The position numbers and the translations under genes were made by a program. A model generated the notes under the pieces. That model was not told where the DNA came from, made no database searches, and saw only the letters and a list, made by a program, of their open reading frames with translations. From NCBI GenBank assembly GCA_963817395.1, contig CAWFOC010000003.1, forward strand, positions 496,001-560,000: a stretch of 64,000 bases of DNA, given 5' to 3'. Below are positions 8,508-17,135 of the stretch, in pieces; position 1 is the first letter of the stretch, and every line of letters starts with the position of its first letter. Source of the DNA: CAWGYQ01 sp963817395 (GTDB lineage: Bacteria > Acidobacteriota > Vicinamibacteria > Vicinamibacterales > CAVPJW01).

Positions 8508-9485
8508 ATGAACAAGCGCAGCTTGGTAATGGCCCTGGGGATCTGCGCACCGGCGATCAGCGTGCGGCTCGTCGTCGCGCAGTCGGCAGGCGAACAACCG
8601 CCAGACGAAGTCTCGAATGCCGTGACCGAATCGTTCGATCACCTGATTGACGCACTCGGCAACGTGCTGCCGCTCATCGGCACCGCGGTGGTCGTCCTCG
8701 TCGTGTTTTGGGGTCTGGCAACGCTGGCGCGATGGGTGCTCCGCGCGGCCGCGGGATACATTCCCGATCGAACGGTGAGGATGCTCGTCAGCCACGTCTC
8801 CTACTATTTTGTCTGGGCGATCGGTGTCTTCGTCATGCTCGACGCTCTCGGGACGAATTTCGCGTCGGTCGTCACGGCGTTGGGGCTTGGCGGAGTCGCC
8901 GTCGGCTTTGCACTCAAGGACATCCTCTCGAATCTCATCAGCGGCATCCTCATTCTGGCCATGCGTCCGTTCGAGATCGGCGATCAAATCGTGATTGGCG
9001 AGACGGAGGGCACCGTCGAGCAGATCGAGCTGCGTGCCACCCATATCCGAACCTACGACGGCCGGCTCGTGCTCGTCCCCAACGGTGAGGTGTTCACCTC
9101 TCGGGTCACCAACAACACCGCCTCGCCGCTGCGGCGAGCATCGGTGCAAGTCTTTCTGGGCTACAAGGAAGACGTGGGACGCGCTCTGCCGGTCATCCTG
9201 GATGCCGTGAAGTCCGTACCTGGCGTCACCCAGACGCCAGCGCCGTCGATCCGCCTGCAAGAGCTCGGTCCGGTGTCCGTCCAGCTCGACGCGCGTTTCT
9301 GGGCCGATTCCCACCGCGCGAATCTGATGGATACCGCCTCGGCGGCACGTGTCGCCATCCTGCAGGCACTGAAGGCGGCAGGCATCACGCTGCCCGATCC
9401 GGATCAACGGGTCGTCACCGTCGCGTCTCCCCTGCCCCGGAGCTCTGATGCCGGTGCATCTGGGAGTGCGCAAGCGGCGGTCTGA
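8508..9485 (+). CDS. MscS-family mechanosensitive channel
   Basis: About 325 residues. GGAGG at 8500-8504 lies close before the ATG at 8508; an in-frame TTG at 8496 is an alternative. After a signal-like hydrophobic start come membrane spans at about residues 60-85 and 100-120. The pore-lining third helix has the hallmark small-residue pattern GLGGVAVGFALKDILSNLISG. The beta domain follows (RPFEIGDQIVIG, GTVEQIELRATHIRTYDGRLVLVPNG, then VTNNT), and last the C-terminal alpha/beta domain. It releases solutes when membrane tension rises. The length matches MscS rather than the larger MscK/MscM class. Confidence 0.93.
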   Translation: MNKRSLVMALGICAPAISVRLVVAQSAGEQPPDEVSNAVTESFDHLIDALGNVLPLIGTAVVVLVVFWGLATLARWVLRAAAGYIPDRTVRMLVSHVSYYFVWAIGVFVMLDALGTNFASVVTALGLGGVAVGFALKDILSNLISGILILAMRPFEIGDQIVIGETEGTVEQIELRATHIRTYDGRLVLVPNGEVFTSRVTNNTASPLRRASVQVFLGYKEDVGRALPVILDAVKSVPGVTQTPAPSIRLQELGPVSVQLDARFWADSHRANLMDTASAARVAILQALKAAGITLPDPDQRVVTVASPLPRSSDAGASGSAQAAV

Positions 9486-9622
9486 CCGCTTCGTGTTTCG
9501 CCGGCGGATTTCTTCATAGTCGAGTGGCGCGGTCGACGTTTCTCCCTCGCGAGCGCAGGCTCGCGCACATCATTCGGATCAAGCACCGCGACGAGTTGGA
9601 AGCTCCGGGGCAGTGGCCTCGG

Positions 9623-9653
9623 TTGACCTGCCGGACAGCGGACAAGGGATAAT
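9623..9653 (+). promoter_or_regulatory. Candidate sigma70-type promoter of the kinase gene
   Basis: TTGACC at 9623-9628 and GATAAT at 9648-9653 are separated by 19 bases. Each matches the consensus at five of six positions. The GTG start at 9662 lies only eight bases after the -10 box, so the transcript would be leaderless or nearly so. The wide spacing keeps confidence modest. Confidence 0.4.
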
Positions 9654-9661
9654 CAAGCGGC

Positions 9662-10465
9662 GTGCCCGCCCTCGCCTCCGGCCAGGAACTTTCGCACTAT
9701 CGCGTGGTCGCGCCGCTCGGGGCCGGCGGCATGGGTGAGGTCTATCTCGCGGAAGATATGCGCCTCGGGCGGAAGGTCGCCCTCAAGATCCTGTCGCGTA
9801 CGCTGACGGCCCACGAGGATCGCGTGCGCAGGTTCCGGCAGGAAGCCCGCACGATTTCGGCGCTGAACCATCCGAACATCCTCACCATTTACGACGTCGG
9901 TCAGGTTGGCGACGTGCATTTCATTGCGACGGAATACGTGGACGGGGAAACGCTGCGTGAACGGCTCGCCCCGGGCGGCATGGACGAGACCGTCGCGCTC
10001 GACATCGCGGTTCAGATCGGCCGCGCGCTGTCGGCCGCGCATGCCGCCGGCATCGTCCATCGCGACCTGAAGCCCGAGAACGTGATGGTTCGCCGCGATG
10101 GGTACACCAAGGTGCTCGATTTCGGGCTTGCAAAGCTCCGCGATCGCACCGGTCTGCTCGACAGCGCGTTGGACGCCCAGACGGAGCTGCACGTCGAAAC
10201 GACGCCCGGCGTCATCATGGGCACGTTCAACTACATGTCGCCAGAGCAGGCTCGCGGACGGGAAGTGGACGGGCGGAGCGATCTCTTTTCGCTCGGCGTC
10301 ACGCTGTACGAAATGCTCTCCGGCCGGGTGCCCTTCGGCGGCGAGACGCCGGCCGATGTGCTCGCGCGGTTGATCCACCATCGATCCCGTAGCCGTGTCG
10401 ACGATGGGGTCGGCGCCGCCCGCTCTCGATCCCATCGTGGCGCGCCTGCTGCGCAAGCAGCCTGA
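9662..10465 (+). CDS. Ser/Thr protein kinase domain (first part of frameshifted kinase-TPR gene)
   Basis: This is a Hanks-type kinase catalytic domain with every key motif: glycine loop GAGGMGEVY, ATP-binding Lys in KVALKIL, catalytic loop HRDLKPENVM, DFG as DFGLAK, and the activation-segment end GTFNYMSPEQARG. The homology leaves this frame at about 10383, in the segment LARLIHH. Deleting one C there would join it to the next frame (DPVAVSTMG...), so the last 27 codons here are out of frame. The gene then continues as the signalling/TPR part that starts at about 10384. Kinases of this design are abundant in Acidobacteria, and targets are not predictable from sequence. Confidence 0.88.
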   Translation: MPALASGQELSHYRVVAPLGAGGMGEVYLAEDMRLGRKVALKILSRTLTAHEDRVRRFRQEARTISALNHPNILTIYDVGQVGDVHFIATEYVDGETLRERLAPGGMDETVALDIAVQIGRALSAAHAAGIVHRDLKPENVMVRRDGYTKVLDFGLAKLRDRTGLLDSALDAQTELHVETTPGVIMGTFNYMSPEQARGREVDGRSDLFSLGVTLYEMLSGRVPFGGETPADVLARLIHHRSRSRVDDGVGAARSRSHRGAPAAQAA

Positions 10466-12044
10466 ACACCGGTATCAAAGCGCTGACGATCTCGTGTCCG
10501 ACCTGAAGACTCTCGAGCGGGATCTGGAGCGACGTCGCGAAAGCGGCGTGGTGCCACCACCTGACAACAGCGAGCCGGCGGTGCACGCCGAGCGCCGCGA
10601 CACAGGCCGGACGGGCGCTGCTCGGAGTGCTTCCAGGCGTCGGGCGAAACGCAGCGTGGATTCGGTGGCGGTGTTGCCGCTCGAAAATCTCAGTCGTGAC
10701 GAGAACCTCGACTATCTCACCGACGGTCTCACTGAAAGCCTAATCAACAACCTGTCGCAGCTGCCCCGCATCAAGGTGATGGCGCGGAGCACGGTGTTCC
10801 GCTACAAGGGGCGCGAGACGGATGCGCAGACCATCGGACAGGACCTCGGCGTTCGGGCTGTTCTGACGGGGCGCGTGCTGCAACGCGACGACAGCCTAAA
10901 GATTGGCGCCGAGTTGGTCGACGTGACCGACGGCTCCCAGCTCTGGGGGGCGCAGTTCAGCCGGCGGCCGTCGGAGATCCTGACGATCCAGGAGGAGATT
11001 TCGCGCGAGATCACGGAGCATCTCCGCGTCCGGCTGACGCCCGCCGAGCGGCAACGGCTCGTGCGAGGTCCCAAGGTCAGCGCCAACGCCTACCAGCTGT
11101 ACCTGAAGGGCCGGTATTACCTCAATCAGCGGGCGCCAGGCGTACTTGAAAAGGCGCGGGATCTCTTCGAGCAGGCGATCGCCGCCGACCCCGGTTACGC
11201 GCTGGCCCACGCCGGTCTCGCTGACAGCCACGCACTCTCGGCCAGTCTCTTCGGCATGGTCGACCGAAAGCGCTCGATAGAGCTGGCGCGGGCCGCCGCG
11301 AATCGGGCGCTCGAGCTGGATGAGGCCGCCGCTGAAGTCCACGCCTCGCTCGCGTACATCAAGTTCCGGTTCGACTGGGACTGGACCGGAGCGGAAATCG
11401 AGTTCAGGCGTGCGCTCGATCTGAATCCGGGGCATGCGCCGACACGGCACTGGTTCGGGCTGTATCTCGCCTCACGCGGACGCTTCGATCTCGCGCTCGA
11501 AGAAATGACGCGCGCGCGTGAGGTCGACCCGCTGTCCTCGGTGGTGCTGTCGGGACTCGGCAGGGTGCACCATTTCGCCGGGCGCTATCAACAGGCGATC
11601 GAGTTGTTCCGGCAGACGCTGAAGACCGACCCACGATTCCTCGGGAGCCATTTCGCCCTGATCATGACGCACCTGATGACGGGCGCGATCGCTGAAGCGG
11701 AAGCGCAACTCGATCGGCTCGTCGAGCTGGTTCCGACGAATCCCGTCGCGTTCGTGCTTCGCGGGTGTACGGCGGTTCTCGCCGGCCGCCGGGCCGATGC
11801 CGAGCGCGAGTTCGCAATGCTCAGGTCGCGGGACGAGACCGGGCAAGCCCCTCCGGATGAGGTCGCCATCCTTTCGGCGTGGCTGGGCGATGACGATCAG
11901 ACCCTTCACTGGGTGAAGATCGCGTGCGAAGATCGTGGCTCGAGCCTGCCGTTCGTCGAGGTGGAGCCCGGGCTGGCTCCACTTCTGCGCGATCCTCGAT
12001 GCCGTGAACTGCTTCACCAGTACGATCTGGTTACAAGACCCTGA
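10395..12044 (+). CDS. Kinase C-lobe end, adenylate-cyclase-associated region and TPR repeats (second part)
   Basis: The start is not a real initiation site: it continues the kinase after the shift near 10383. LDPIVARLLRKQPEHRYQSADDLVSDLKTL is the end of the C-lobe. A basic linker follows, then SVAVLPLENLSRDENLDYLTDGLTESLIN, with LSQLPRIKVMARSTVFRYKG and the GSQLWGAQFSR block. This is the FlgO/TolB-N-like domain usually found in CadC- or adenylate-cyclase-type signalling proteins. TPR-like helical repeats then run from about 11085 (YLKGRYYLNQR, ALAHAGLADSHALSA, GHAPTRHWFGLYLASRGRFDLALEEM). No transmembrane span is seen, so the joined protein would be a cytosolic kinase with a protein-binding tail. 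Joined length is about 790 residues. Confidence 0.85.
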   Translation: MSTMGSAPPALDPIVARLLRKQPEHRYQSADDLVSDLKTLERDLERRRESGVVPPPDNSEPAVHAERRDTGRTGAARSASRRRAKRSVDSVAVLPLENLSRDENLDYLTDGLTESLINNLSQLPRIKVMARSTVFRYKGRETDAQTIGQDLGVRAVLTGRVLQRDDSLKIGAELVDVTDGSQLWGAQFSRRPSEILTIQEEISREITEHLRVRLTPAERQRLVRGPKVSANAYQLYLKGRYYLNQRAPGVLEKARDLFEQAIAADPGYALAHAGLADSHALSASLFGMVDRKRSIELARAAANRALELDEAAAEVHASLAYIKFRFDWDWTGAEIEFRRALDLNPGHAPTRHWFGLYLASRGRFDLALEEMTRAREVDPLSSVVLSGLGRVHHFAGRYQQAIELFRQTLKTDPRFLGSHFALIMTHLMTGAIAEAEAQLDRLVELVPTNPVAFVLRGCTAVLAGRRADAEREFAMLRSRDETGQAPPDEVAILSAWLGDDDQTLHWVKIACEDRGSSLPFVEVEPGLAPLLRDPRCRELLHQYDLVTRP

Positions 12045-12059
12045 CGCAAGCAACATACG

Positions 12060-12713
12060 TCAGCTCGGGCGCAGACGATTGAACCGCACCAAGACTGCGG
12101 CAGCAACGCCAACCAGCAGCCACGCCGGAGTCGAGCCCGTCGACTCGCCGCGGACTGCAAAGTCGATCCTCAGTTCGCGTTGACGACCGTCGCGCCATTG
12201 TCGGGCTACCGACAGGCGGTCGCTCTGCGGCACCAGCGCATTGGCCAGGTACACGCTTTGGCCGCCAAGGTGTGCGTTCCTGAAGAACAGTTGATGTGCG
12301 CCACCAGACAAAACAGGATGACTCGCGCCGACCTGCAACCGGATGGTCCCCTCGCCCCGACGAAACGCAGAAAACGCTGGGAAGGCAAACGATTTGAGGC
12401 GTAACGGCAGGGGCTCACCATCGACCTCGATCTCGAGAGCACTCACCACCTCACTAGCATAGGCACGCTGCTCCTCGGCGGACATCGACCCATCGCCGTT
12501 GCGGTCGACCCTCATCACGAATGATTCGGCCAGCGCGGCACCCGGCGTCAAGTCCAGATCGATCAGCACGCCAGCCGGCTGCAGGTCGATCCGAGCCGCC
12601 TGGAGGTATTCGTCCAGGCGATGCGCCGAGACGCCGCTGCCAGCAAGCGTTATCGCCACGACGAGCCCGAGGCCGAATGCGCTACCGGCGGACAAAGCCC
12701 GCTCCGTAGTCAT
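12060..12713 (-). CDS. Exported, membrane-anchored protein with one EF-hand
   Basis: The ATG at 12713 is chosen because it starts a signal peptide (MTTERALSAGSAF, hydrophobic stretch, cleavage near GVSA-HRL). The mature protein opens HRLDEYLQAARIDLQ. A single EF-hand loop follows, DRNGDGSMSAEE, which could bind calcium. The C terminus is a lone membrane helix (AWLLVGVAAAVLV) with a basic tail. The opening HRLDEYLQ block is seen in the extracytoplasmic part of HupE/UreJ-like proteins, but their multi-spanning domain is absent. The start overlaps the end of the DUF3500 gene by 32 bases, so the two are probably translationally coupled and act together. Confidence 0.75.
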   Translation of the reverse strand: MTTERALSAGSAFGLGLVVAITLAGSGVSAHRLDEYLQAARIDLQPAGVLIDLDLTPGAALAESFVMRVDRNGDGSMSAEEQRAYASEVVSALEIEVDGEPLPLRLKSFAFPAFSAFRRGEGTIRLQVGASHPVLSGGAHQLFFRNAHLGGQSVYLANALVPQSDRLSVARQWRDGRQRELRIDFAVRGESTGSTPAWLLVGVAAAVLVRFNRLRPS

Positions 12714-13743
12714 TGGTCGGGTCCCGGTAGATCGTATGGATGTGATCGACACCGCGCTGCGGCGCGTACTCGATCACGAGGGTTGGTCCCTGAATCCGGA
12801 AATAGGCGGCGCTGCCGTCAGTTGTGGGGCCGCTCCACGCGAAGTAGGTCTGCGGGAGGTTGGCCCTGATTTCGTCCATGCGTGGCAACGCGAGGGCATC
12901 ATTCGCGATTCCTGCCCACTCGCGCACGAGCTCTATCAACATCGTCTGCTGCGACATTGACATCGCCGCGGCTCTCAGGCCTTCGGGTTGTATGGTGCGC
13001 CCGTCCTGACCTGGCCCGAGCACGAGATCGGAAACCGTATAGCCGAGCACCGCCTGCTTTTGCTGGTTCGGATCAAGGCTCCCCATCAACGCGAACGCGC
13101 GGTCGCGCTCGTTCCCTAACGGCCGGATCGCGCGGCCCTCGAAGGTGTAGCTGGCGGGCTGGGCACCGGTATGGCTGGGCGCGAGCGTGGCTCGCGAGCC
13201 GGCGAACGTCAGGTTGATCGCGAGGTGATGACCGCCCAATTGCAGCATCCAGGGCGTCGTCGCCGATGGCGCGCCGAAGAGCGCGAGGAAATACTCGTCT
13301 GCACCGAACGCCACTTGCATTCGACCCGGCGGCATGCCGGCACTTGGAACCGCACCGCGAAGCACGTCGTCTGCACGGATGATGTCGATAATCTTGCGAT
13401 ACCCCGGCTCGCTGAGCGCTGTTTCGAGCAGGGTCATCGCCGCCGTGCGCTGCGGCGGTGTCAAATCTCCAAGTCGGGCGCCGTTGCGCTTGAAGATCCT
13501 CGATGGCAGGTTGGACCACCGATTTTTCTGTGCACCATCGAACGGAAACTGAACGCGGGCCCGGCCGGCTTCGTCCAGCGTCTTCAGAAAGGCCTGCGCC
13601 GAACCCACGATACGACTCGTCGCACCAGCGGCCGCCGTCGATTGCGAGAACGACGACGCGACACGCTCATCGGGGAGGCTGGCGGCGATGGTCACGAACA
13701 CCGCGAGAACGGTGACGGCGCCTACTCCTACAGCGACACGCAT
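12682..13743 (-). CDS. DUF3500 exported protein
   Basis: A 353-residue protein with an N-terminal hydrophobic signal (VAVGVGAVTVLAVFVTIAASL). The hallmarks of DUF3500 are visible: RVQFPFDGAQKNRWSNLP near residue 65, GGHHLAINLTF near residue 165, and the C-terminal block YFAWSGPT with YFRIQGPTLVIEYAPQ, HIHTIYRDPTNDYG. The invariant His, Asp and Glu residues suggest a metal-dependent activity. I know of no established function. Its 3' end overlaps the EF-hand gene. Confidence 0.9.
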   Translation of the reverse strand: MRVAVGVGAVTVLAVFVTIAASLPDERVASSFSQSTAAAGATSRIVGSAQAFLKTLDEAGRARVQFPFDGAQKNRWSNLPSRIFKRNGARLGDLTPPQRTAAMTLLETALSEPGYRKIIDIIRADDVLRGAVPSAGMPPGRMQVAFGADEYFLALFGAPSATTPWMLQLGGHHLAINLTFAGSRATLAPSHTGAQPASYTFEGRAIRPLGNERDRAFALMGSLDPNQQKQAVLGYTVSDLVLGPGQDGRTIQPEGLRAAAMSMSQQTMLIELVREWAGIANDALALPRMDEIRANLPQTYFAWSGPTTDGSAAYFRIQGPTLVIEYAPQRGVDHIHTIYRDPTNDYGAGFVRR

Positions 13744-13896
13744 GTGACGAACCTCGGTTCACCCACTGTACGACCGTACACCACGATCGCCGCGGCGTTC
13801 CACTGACGCGTCATCGCAGTTTGGGAACCAGTGCACAACAAGCCTCCGTTCAGGAGCGATCGAAGCGTGTGTAGTGTAGTCCTCTGGATTGTGTTG

Positions 13897-14334
13897 TTAG
13901 TCCGGGATCTCTGCCTCGACAAGTTTGGCCAGCAGCGCGAGTGACTCCTGCCAGCCAAGCGTGCACGCGTCCGGCGGAATCGCATCGGGGAGCCCTGCCT
14001 GCACGATATTGATCTCCGTCCCGACCGAGACCTTCTTCAACCGCACGGTCACCGTCATCTCGCCCGGCAGGTCGTCGAGCTTGTCGGTCCACCGAAGGAG
14101 CTCGTGCGGGACGAGCTCGAGATACTCGCCACCGAAGGAATGACTCTTGCCGGAGGTGAAATTGGTGAACGACGCCTTGTACTTGCCGCCCACGCGTGGA
14201 TCGATCTGGTGCACCTTGCCGGTAAAGCCGTTCGGCGGCAGCCACTTCATCATGGCGTCAGGGTCGAGGAATGCGCGGTAAACCCGCTCCGGCGTCGCAC
14301 GGAGCACCCGGTGGAACTGGACAGTGTTTGGCAT
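13897..14334 (-). CDS. SRPBCC/AHSA1-family protein
   Basis: A 145-residue START-like helix-grip protein. The opening VQFHRVLRATPERVYRAFLDPDAMMKWLPP is the typical first strand and helix of the Aha1/CalC-type SRPBCC group. The middle GGEYLELVPHELLRWTDK and the C-terminal helix TLGWQESLALLAKLVEAEIP also match. Such proteins bind hydrophobic ligands or act in stress responses; no specific substrate can be read. An AGAGGTG site precedes the ATG. It is transcribed alone. Confidence 0.9.
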   Translation of the reverse strand: MPNTVQFHRVLRATPERVYRAFLDPDAMMKWLPPNGFTGKVHQIDPRVGGKYKASFTNFTSGKSHSFGGEYLELVPHELLRWTDKLDDLPGEMTVTVRLKKVSVGTEINIVQAGLPDAIPPDACTLGWQESLALLAKLVEAEIPD

Positions 14335-14390
14335 GAGTCACCTCTTCTGGCGGAACTTGGTGAAGATTCTTATCGCTGTATCACTTCATG

Positions 14391-14440
14391 CATGAGCGGC
14401 ATTCGCGTTCGCCGACATGAGCGGCGTTCGCGTTCGCCGT
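14391..14440. repeat. Two-copy 25-bp tandem repeat
   Basis: Two adjacent 25-base copies, each beginning CATGAGCGGC, followed by a partial third CATG. The copies differ at two positions (the A/G after CATGAGCGGC and the last base). It sits between divergently transcribed genes. Whether it binds a regulator is not evident. Confidence 0.8.
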
Positions 14441-14592
14441 CATGGGTTGCAAGAACCATGCTTGGAAGCGTCGCGTCACGCTCAGGTTGCGTAGCCCGTC
14501 GGAACAGCTGCCGCTTGCGATCTCATCGACGAGTCGCATGCGCATGGCCCGCGAAGAGATCGCCGCTCGGGCCAAGCGGGTTGGCTTCCCAG

Positions 14593-14622
14593 TTGACAGG
14601 CCGCGGAGCGACTCCCTATAGT
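14593..14622 (+). promoter_or_regulatory. Near-consensus sigma70-type promoter
   Basis: TTGACA at 14593-14598 and TATAGT at 14617-14622, 18 bases apart. Transcription would start near 14629 and give a leader of about 60 bases before the FAH-family gene, whose own GAGGAGG site follows. It is the best-looking housekeeping-type promoter I saw in the window. Confidence 0.7.
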
Positions 14623-14689
14623 CCGCGGGCAGAGCATTCCGTCGCCCGATGGGGTGCCAACTGGAGACCTGCGTTTCGAGGAGGCTTGC

Positions 14690-15838
14690 ATGTACCATCT
14701 TCTAGCCGCTCTTGCGGTCGTTCTGCTGGGATTGCCTTCCCAGGCCGGCGCACAGGCAACGCGTTCGGTCGAGCCATTCAACCTGGCCACGGTAGACATC
14801 GCCGGGCGGGAAGCGGTTGCGCTCGTGCTGCGCGATCAGTTCGTCGTGGAGCTCGCCGGGGCCAACCGGAACCTCGAGATGACCGGGAACTTTCCGGCGG
14901 TCGCGGTTCCGGACAACATGCTCGACCTCATCGGGCAGTACCAGTACGGCCTGAAGTTCCGGCTCTACGAGATTGTCAACCACGTGGTGGGAAAGGGGCA
15001 GCTCTCGGGCGACCGGCGGCCCGCCTACGTCCACAACGCGAAAGACGTCCGCTTCCTGGCGCCCATCCGGTACCCGGGGAAGATCCTGAACGCCGCAGGC
15101 AACTTCTACACGCACACGTGCGAGGCGTGCACGGCCGAGCAGCGGGCCGCCAACCGGGCCAAGCGGATGGCGAACCGCGGCATCCCGTACCTGTTCTACA
15201 AGACGACGCGCGGCGGCATCATCGGCAACAACGATGAAGTGGTCATTCCGCACGGCCGCGATCGCACCGACTGGGAAGTGGAGCTCGGCACCGTGATCGG
15301 CCGGACGGCCCGCTACGTGACCGCCGACAAGGCCCGCGAGTACGTGTTCGGCTACACGGTTCACAACGACGTCTCGGACCGCGGGGGTCGTCCGGTCGAG
15401 GGGTCCGACTGGCTGGTCGGAAAGGGGCACGATACGTTCGCCCCGCTCGGGCCGTGGATCGTCCCGGCGGAGTTCTTCGGCGATCCGATGCAGAAGCTGG
15501 ACATGTCGCTGAAAATCGGCGGCCAGCTGGTGCAGCAGGCGAAGGCCGAGGACATGATCCACAACGTGTGGGAGCTCATGGAGTACGCGTCGTCGATCGT
15601 GACGCTCCACCCGGGCGACATCATCTCCTCGGGCACGACCTCCGGCACATCGGCAGGCGCGTTCTTCGCCGGCACCCGCTCGGGCTACCTCAAGCCGGGC
15701 GAGGTGATGGAGGCGACGATTGCGGGCATCGGCACCCTTCGTAACCCCGTCGTGGCCGGTCCGCCGCCCCCGGCCGGAAGCGGGGCACAGCTCCCGCCCG
15801 TGAGCAGCTACAAGAAGGACAAGCCGGCCACGCCGTAG
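14690..15838 (+). CDS. Fumarylacetoacetate hydrolase-family protein with a signal peptide
   Basis: A 382-residue protein. The ATG at 14690 follows a GAGGAGG site and begins a signal peptide ending near SQAGA-QA. The FAH domain occupies about residues 110-345. It includes APIRYPGKILNAAGNFYTH, the metal-ligand region DWEVELGTVIGRTARYV, then GYTVHNDVSDRGG, KGHDTFAPLGPWIVP and the closing LHPGDIISSGTTSGT. These enzymes cleave C-C bonds in beta-diketo acids or decarboxylate with a divalent metal, normally in the cytoplasm, so the export signal is unusual. A Pro-rich tail closes the protein. It has its own promoter and a terminator-like hairpin. Confidence 0.9.
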   Translation: MYHLLAALAVVLLGLPSQAGAQATRSVEPFNLATVDIAGREAVALVLRDQFVVELAGANRNLEMTGNFPAVAVPDNMLDLIGQYQYGLKFRLYEIVNHVVGKGQLSGDRRPAYVHNAKDVRFLAPIRYPGKILNAAGNFYTHTCEACTAEQRAANRAKRMANRGIPYLFYKTTRGGIIGNNDEVVIPHGRDRTDWEVELGTVIGRTARYVTADKAREYVFGYTVHNDVSDRGGRPVEGSDWLVGKGHDTFAPLGPWIVPAEFFGDPMQKLDMSLKIGGQLVQQAKAEDMIHNVWELMEYASSIVTLHPGDIISSGTTSGTSAGAFFAGTRSGYLKPGEVMEATIAGIGTLRNPVVAGPPPPAGSGAQLPPVSSYKKDKPATP

Positions 15839-15851
15839 GACAGCCACGCAT

Positions 15852-15885
15852 GCGGCGTTCCGGGGAAGTTCCCCCGGGACGCCGC
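15852..15885 (+). terminator. GC-rich hairpin after the FAH-family gene
   Basis: A 34-base inverted repeat with outer arms GCGGCGT and ACGCCGC and further G/C pairing around a short AAGTT loop. It lies 14 bases past the stop codon. No T-run follows, so it may be a terminator of the GC-rich type or an mRNA-stabilising hairpin. Confidence 0.5.
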
Positions 15886-15977
15886 AGCCGCCTCGCCCGC
15901 GCCCGCCACGCCGCGGCGAGTCTTCGTCACTCAGAACGCCGGTTCGAACGGTGACATCGGCGCGAGCGTACGCATCG

Positions 15978-16925
15978 CTACAAATCGATCTTGAGACCCA
16001 CGGTGAAGCTCGACACCGAGTCCAGAAAGAATTCGTTCGCGGGTGGACGGCCGTCGTGCCATTCGAGAAAAATCCTGGATGTGCGTCCCAGGCCCTGCAT
16101 GACGATCCCGACGTCGGCGGTCACATCCACTCTCCAGTTCCGCTCCTGCATGCTCGAGACGTCGACCGCGGCGTAGCACGCGAAGTACCGGCCGCAGGGA
16201 CCGAGGCCCGAGTCGTACTCGATTCCCGACTGTACGCGCCATGGCTCGAGCGAGGGATGCCCCAGATGATAGGCCGCTCCGGTCTCGCCGTATGCGCGCC
16301 AGTGTTGTGACCATCGCCAGGCGACACCGGCGCTCAGCTCCTCGCGGGTATAGTTGATCCGCTCACGACCGGTCCGCATCTGATATTCATCGCCCACGTG
16401 CGCCGAGATGTGCAGCATGGCGAACTTCAGCGCCAACCGGCTGCTCGAGGCAGTGGTCACGGTCACGCCGTAGTTACCGTCCCAGCCGACCACATCGTTC
16501 CGGTTCTCTGAATCGAACAGCGCATCGAAACCGGCCTCGAAGCTGAGCTGCCACGCGCGACCCTCGGGCCTCGCCGGCCCGAATCGCAGCAAGCCAAAGC
16601 GACCGCCGGCGCCCAGGCGGATCAGAGAGCTCTCCGTGTCGGGGATGCCGCCGCCGAGGGTGACGCTTCCAGCAAACACGTTGGTCGGGCGGTGAGGGTC
16701 GGCAACGTATACGGGGTAGACCTCTCCGCTGGGGAAAAGGGTCACGGTCGCGCCGGAGGACAGAACCCAGGTGGGATCCTGCTGTGGCGGCCCACCCGTT
16801 TGCTGCGCGAGGGCCGTCGATCCGCATGCGAGGATCGTCGCGGCGGCCGACACGACGATGGAAAAATGGGTGATGGCAGGTCGGCGGCGCCGGCGATGCC
16901 AGCCGACCAGGAAGTCTGTCGCCAT
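15978..16925 (-). CDS. DUF1207 outer-membrane-type protein
   Basis: A 315-residue protein with a basic, then hydrophobic N terminus (HRRRRRPAITHFSIVVSAAA) as signal peptide. The characteristic opening LFPSGEVYPVYVADPHRPTN near residue 63 identifies DUF1207. The remainder is a series of amphipathic beta strands (WQLSFEAGFDALFD, RLALKFAMLHISAHVGDEY, WRAYGETGAAYHLG) ending FTVGLKIDL, which suggests a barrel. Function is unknown. No Shine-Dalgarno is visible, but a TAAACT box sits nine bases before the ATG (16935-16940 on the plus strand), so it may be leaderless. Confidence 0.85.
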   Translation of the reverse strand: MATDFLVGWHRRRRRPAITHFSIVVSAAATILACGSTALAQQTGGPPQQDPTWVLSSGATVTLFPSGEVYPVYVADPHRPTNVFAGSVTLGGGIPDTESSLIRLGAGGRFGLLRFGPARPEGRAWQLSFEAGFDALFDSENRNDVVGWDGNYGVTVTTASSSRLALKFAMLHISAHVGDEYQMRTGRERINYTREELSAGVAWRWSQHWRAYGETGAAYHLGHPSLEPWRVQSGIEYDSGLGPCGRYFACYAAVDVSSMQERNWRVDVTADVGIVMQGLGRTSRIFLEWHDGRPPANEFFLDSVSSFTVGLKIDL

Positions 16926-17135
16926 GGAGGTAATAGTTTACGGGACCGGACGGGAATCGAACCGAAGCGGTCTTCGAGGCTGGTCATCAATCACGTGTCG
17001 AAGCCGCGGTACCACGCCAGCACGATTTTCGACACCGGCTCGTCCGGGCGCACGGAAGCAGGCGGATGTTGCAACGTCGCCTTCTCGGCTCGAGCGGAAC
17101 CGCACACGGGCGCCGAACGTCAAGAACCTACGGTG

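Larger units (their letters stand above)
14335..14689. other. Intergenic region with a short tandem repeat and a promoter
   Basis: No convincing gene is present in this 355-base gap. It holds the two-copy 25-bp repeat at 14391 and a near-consensus promoter at 14593 that reads into the FAH-family gene. The rest shows no coding pattern on either strand. Confidence 0.6.
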
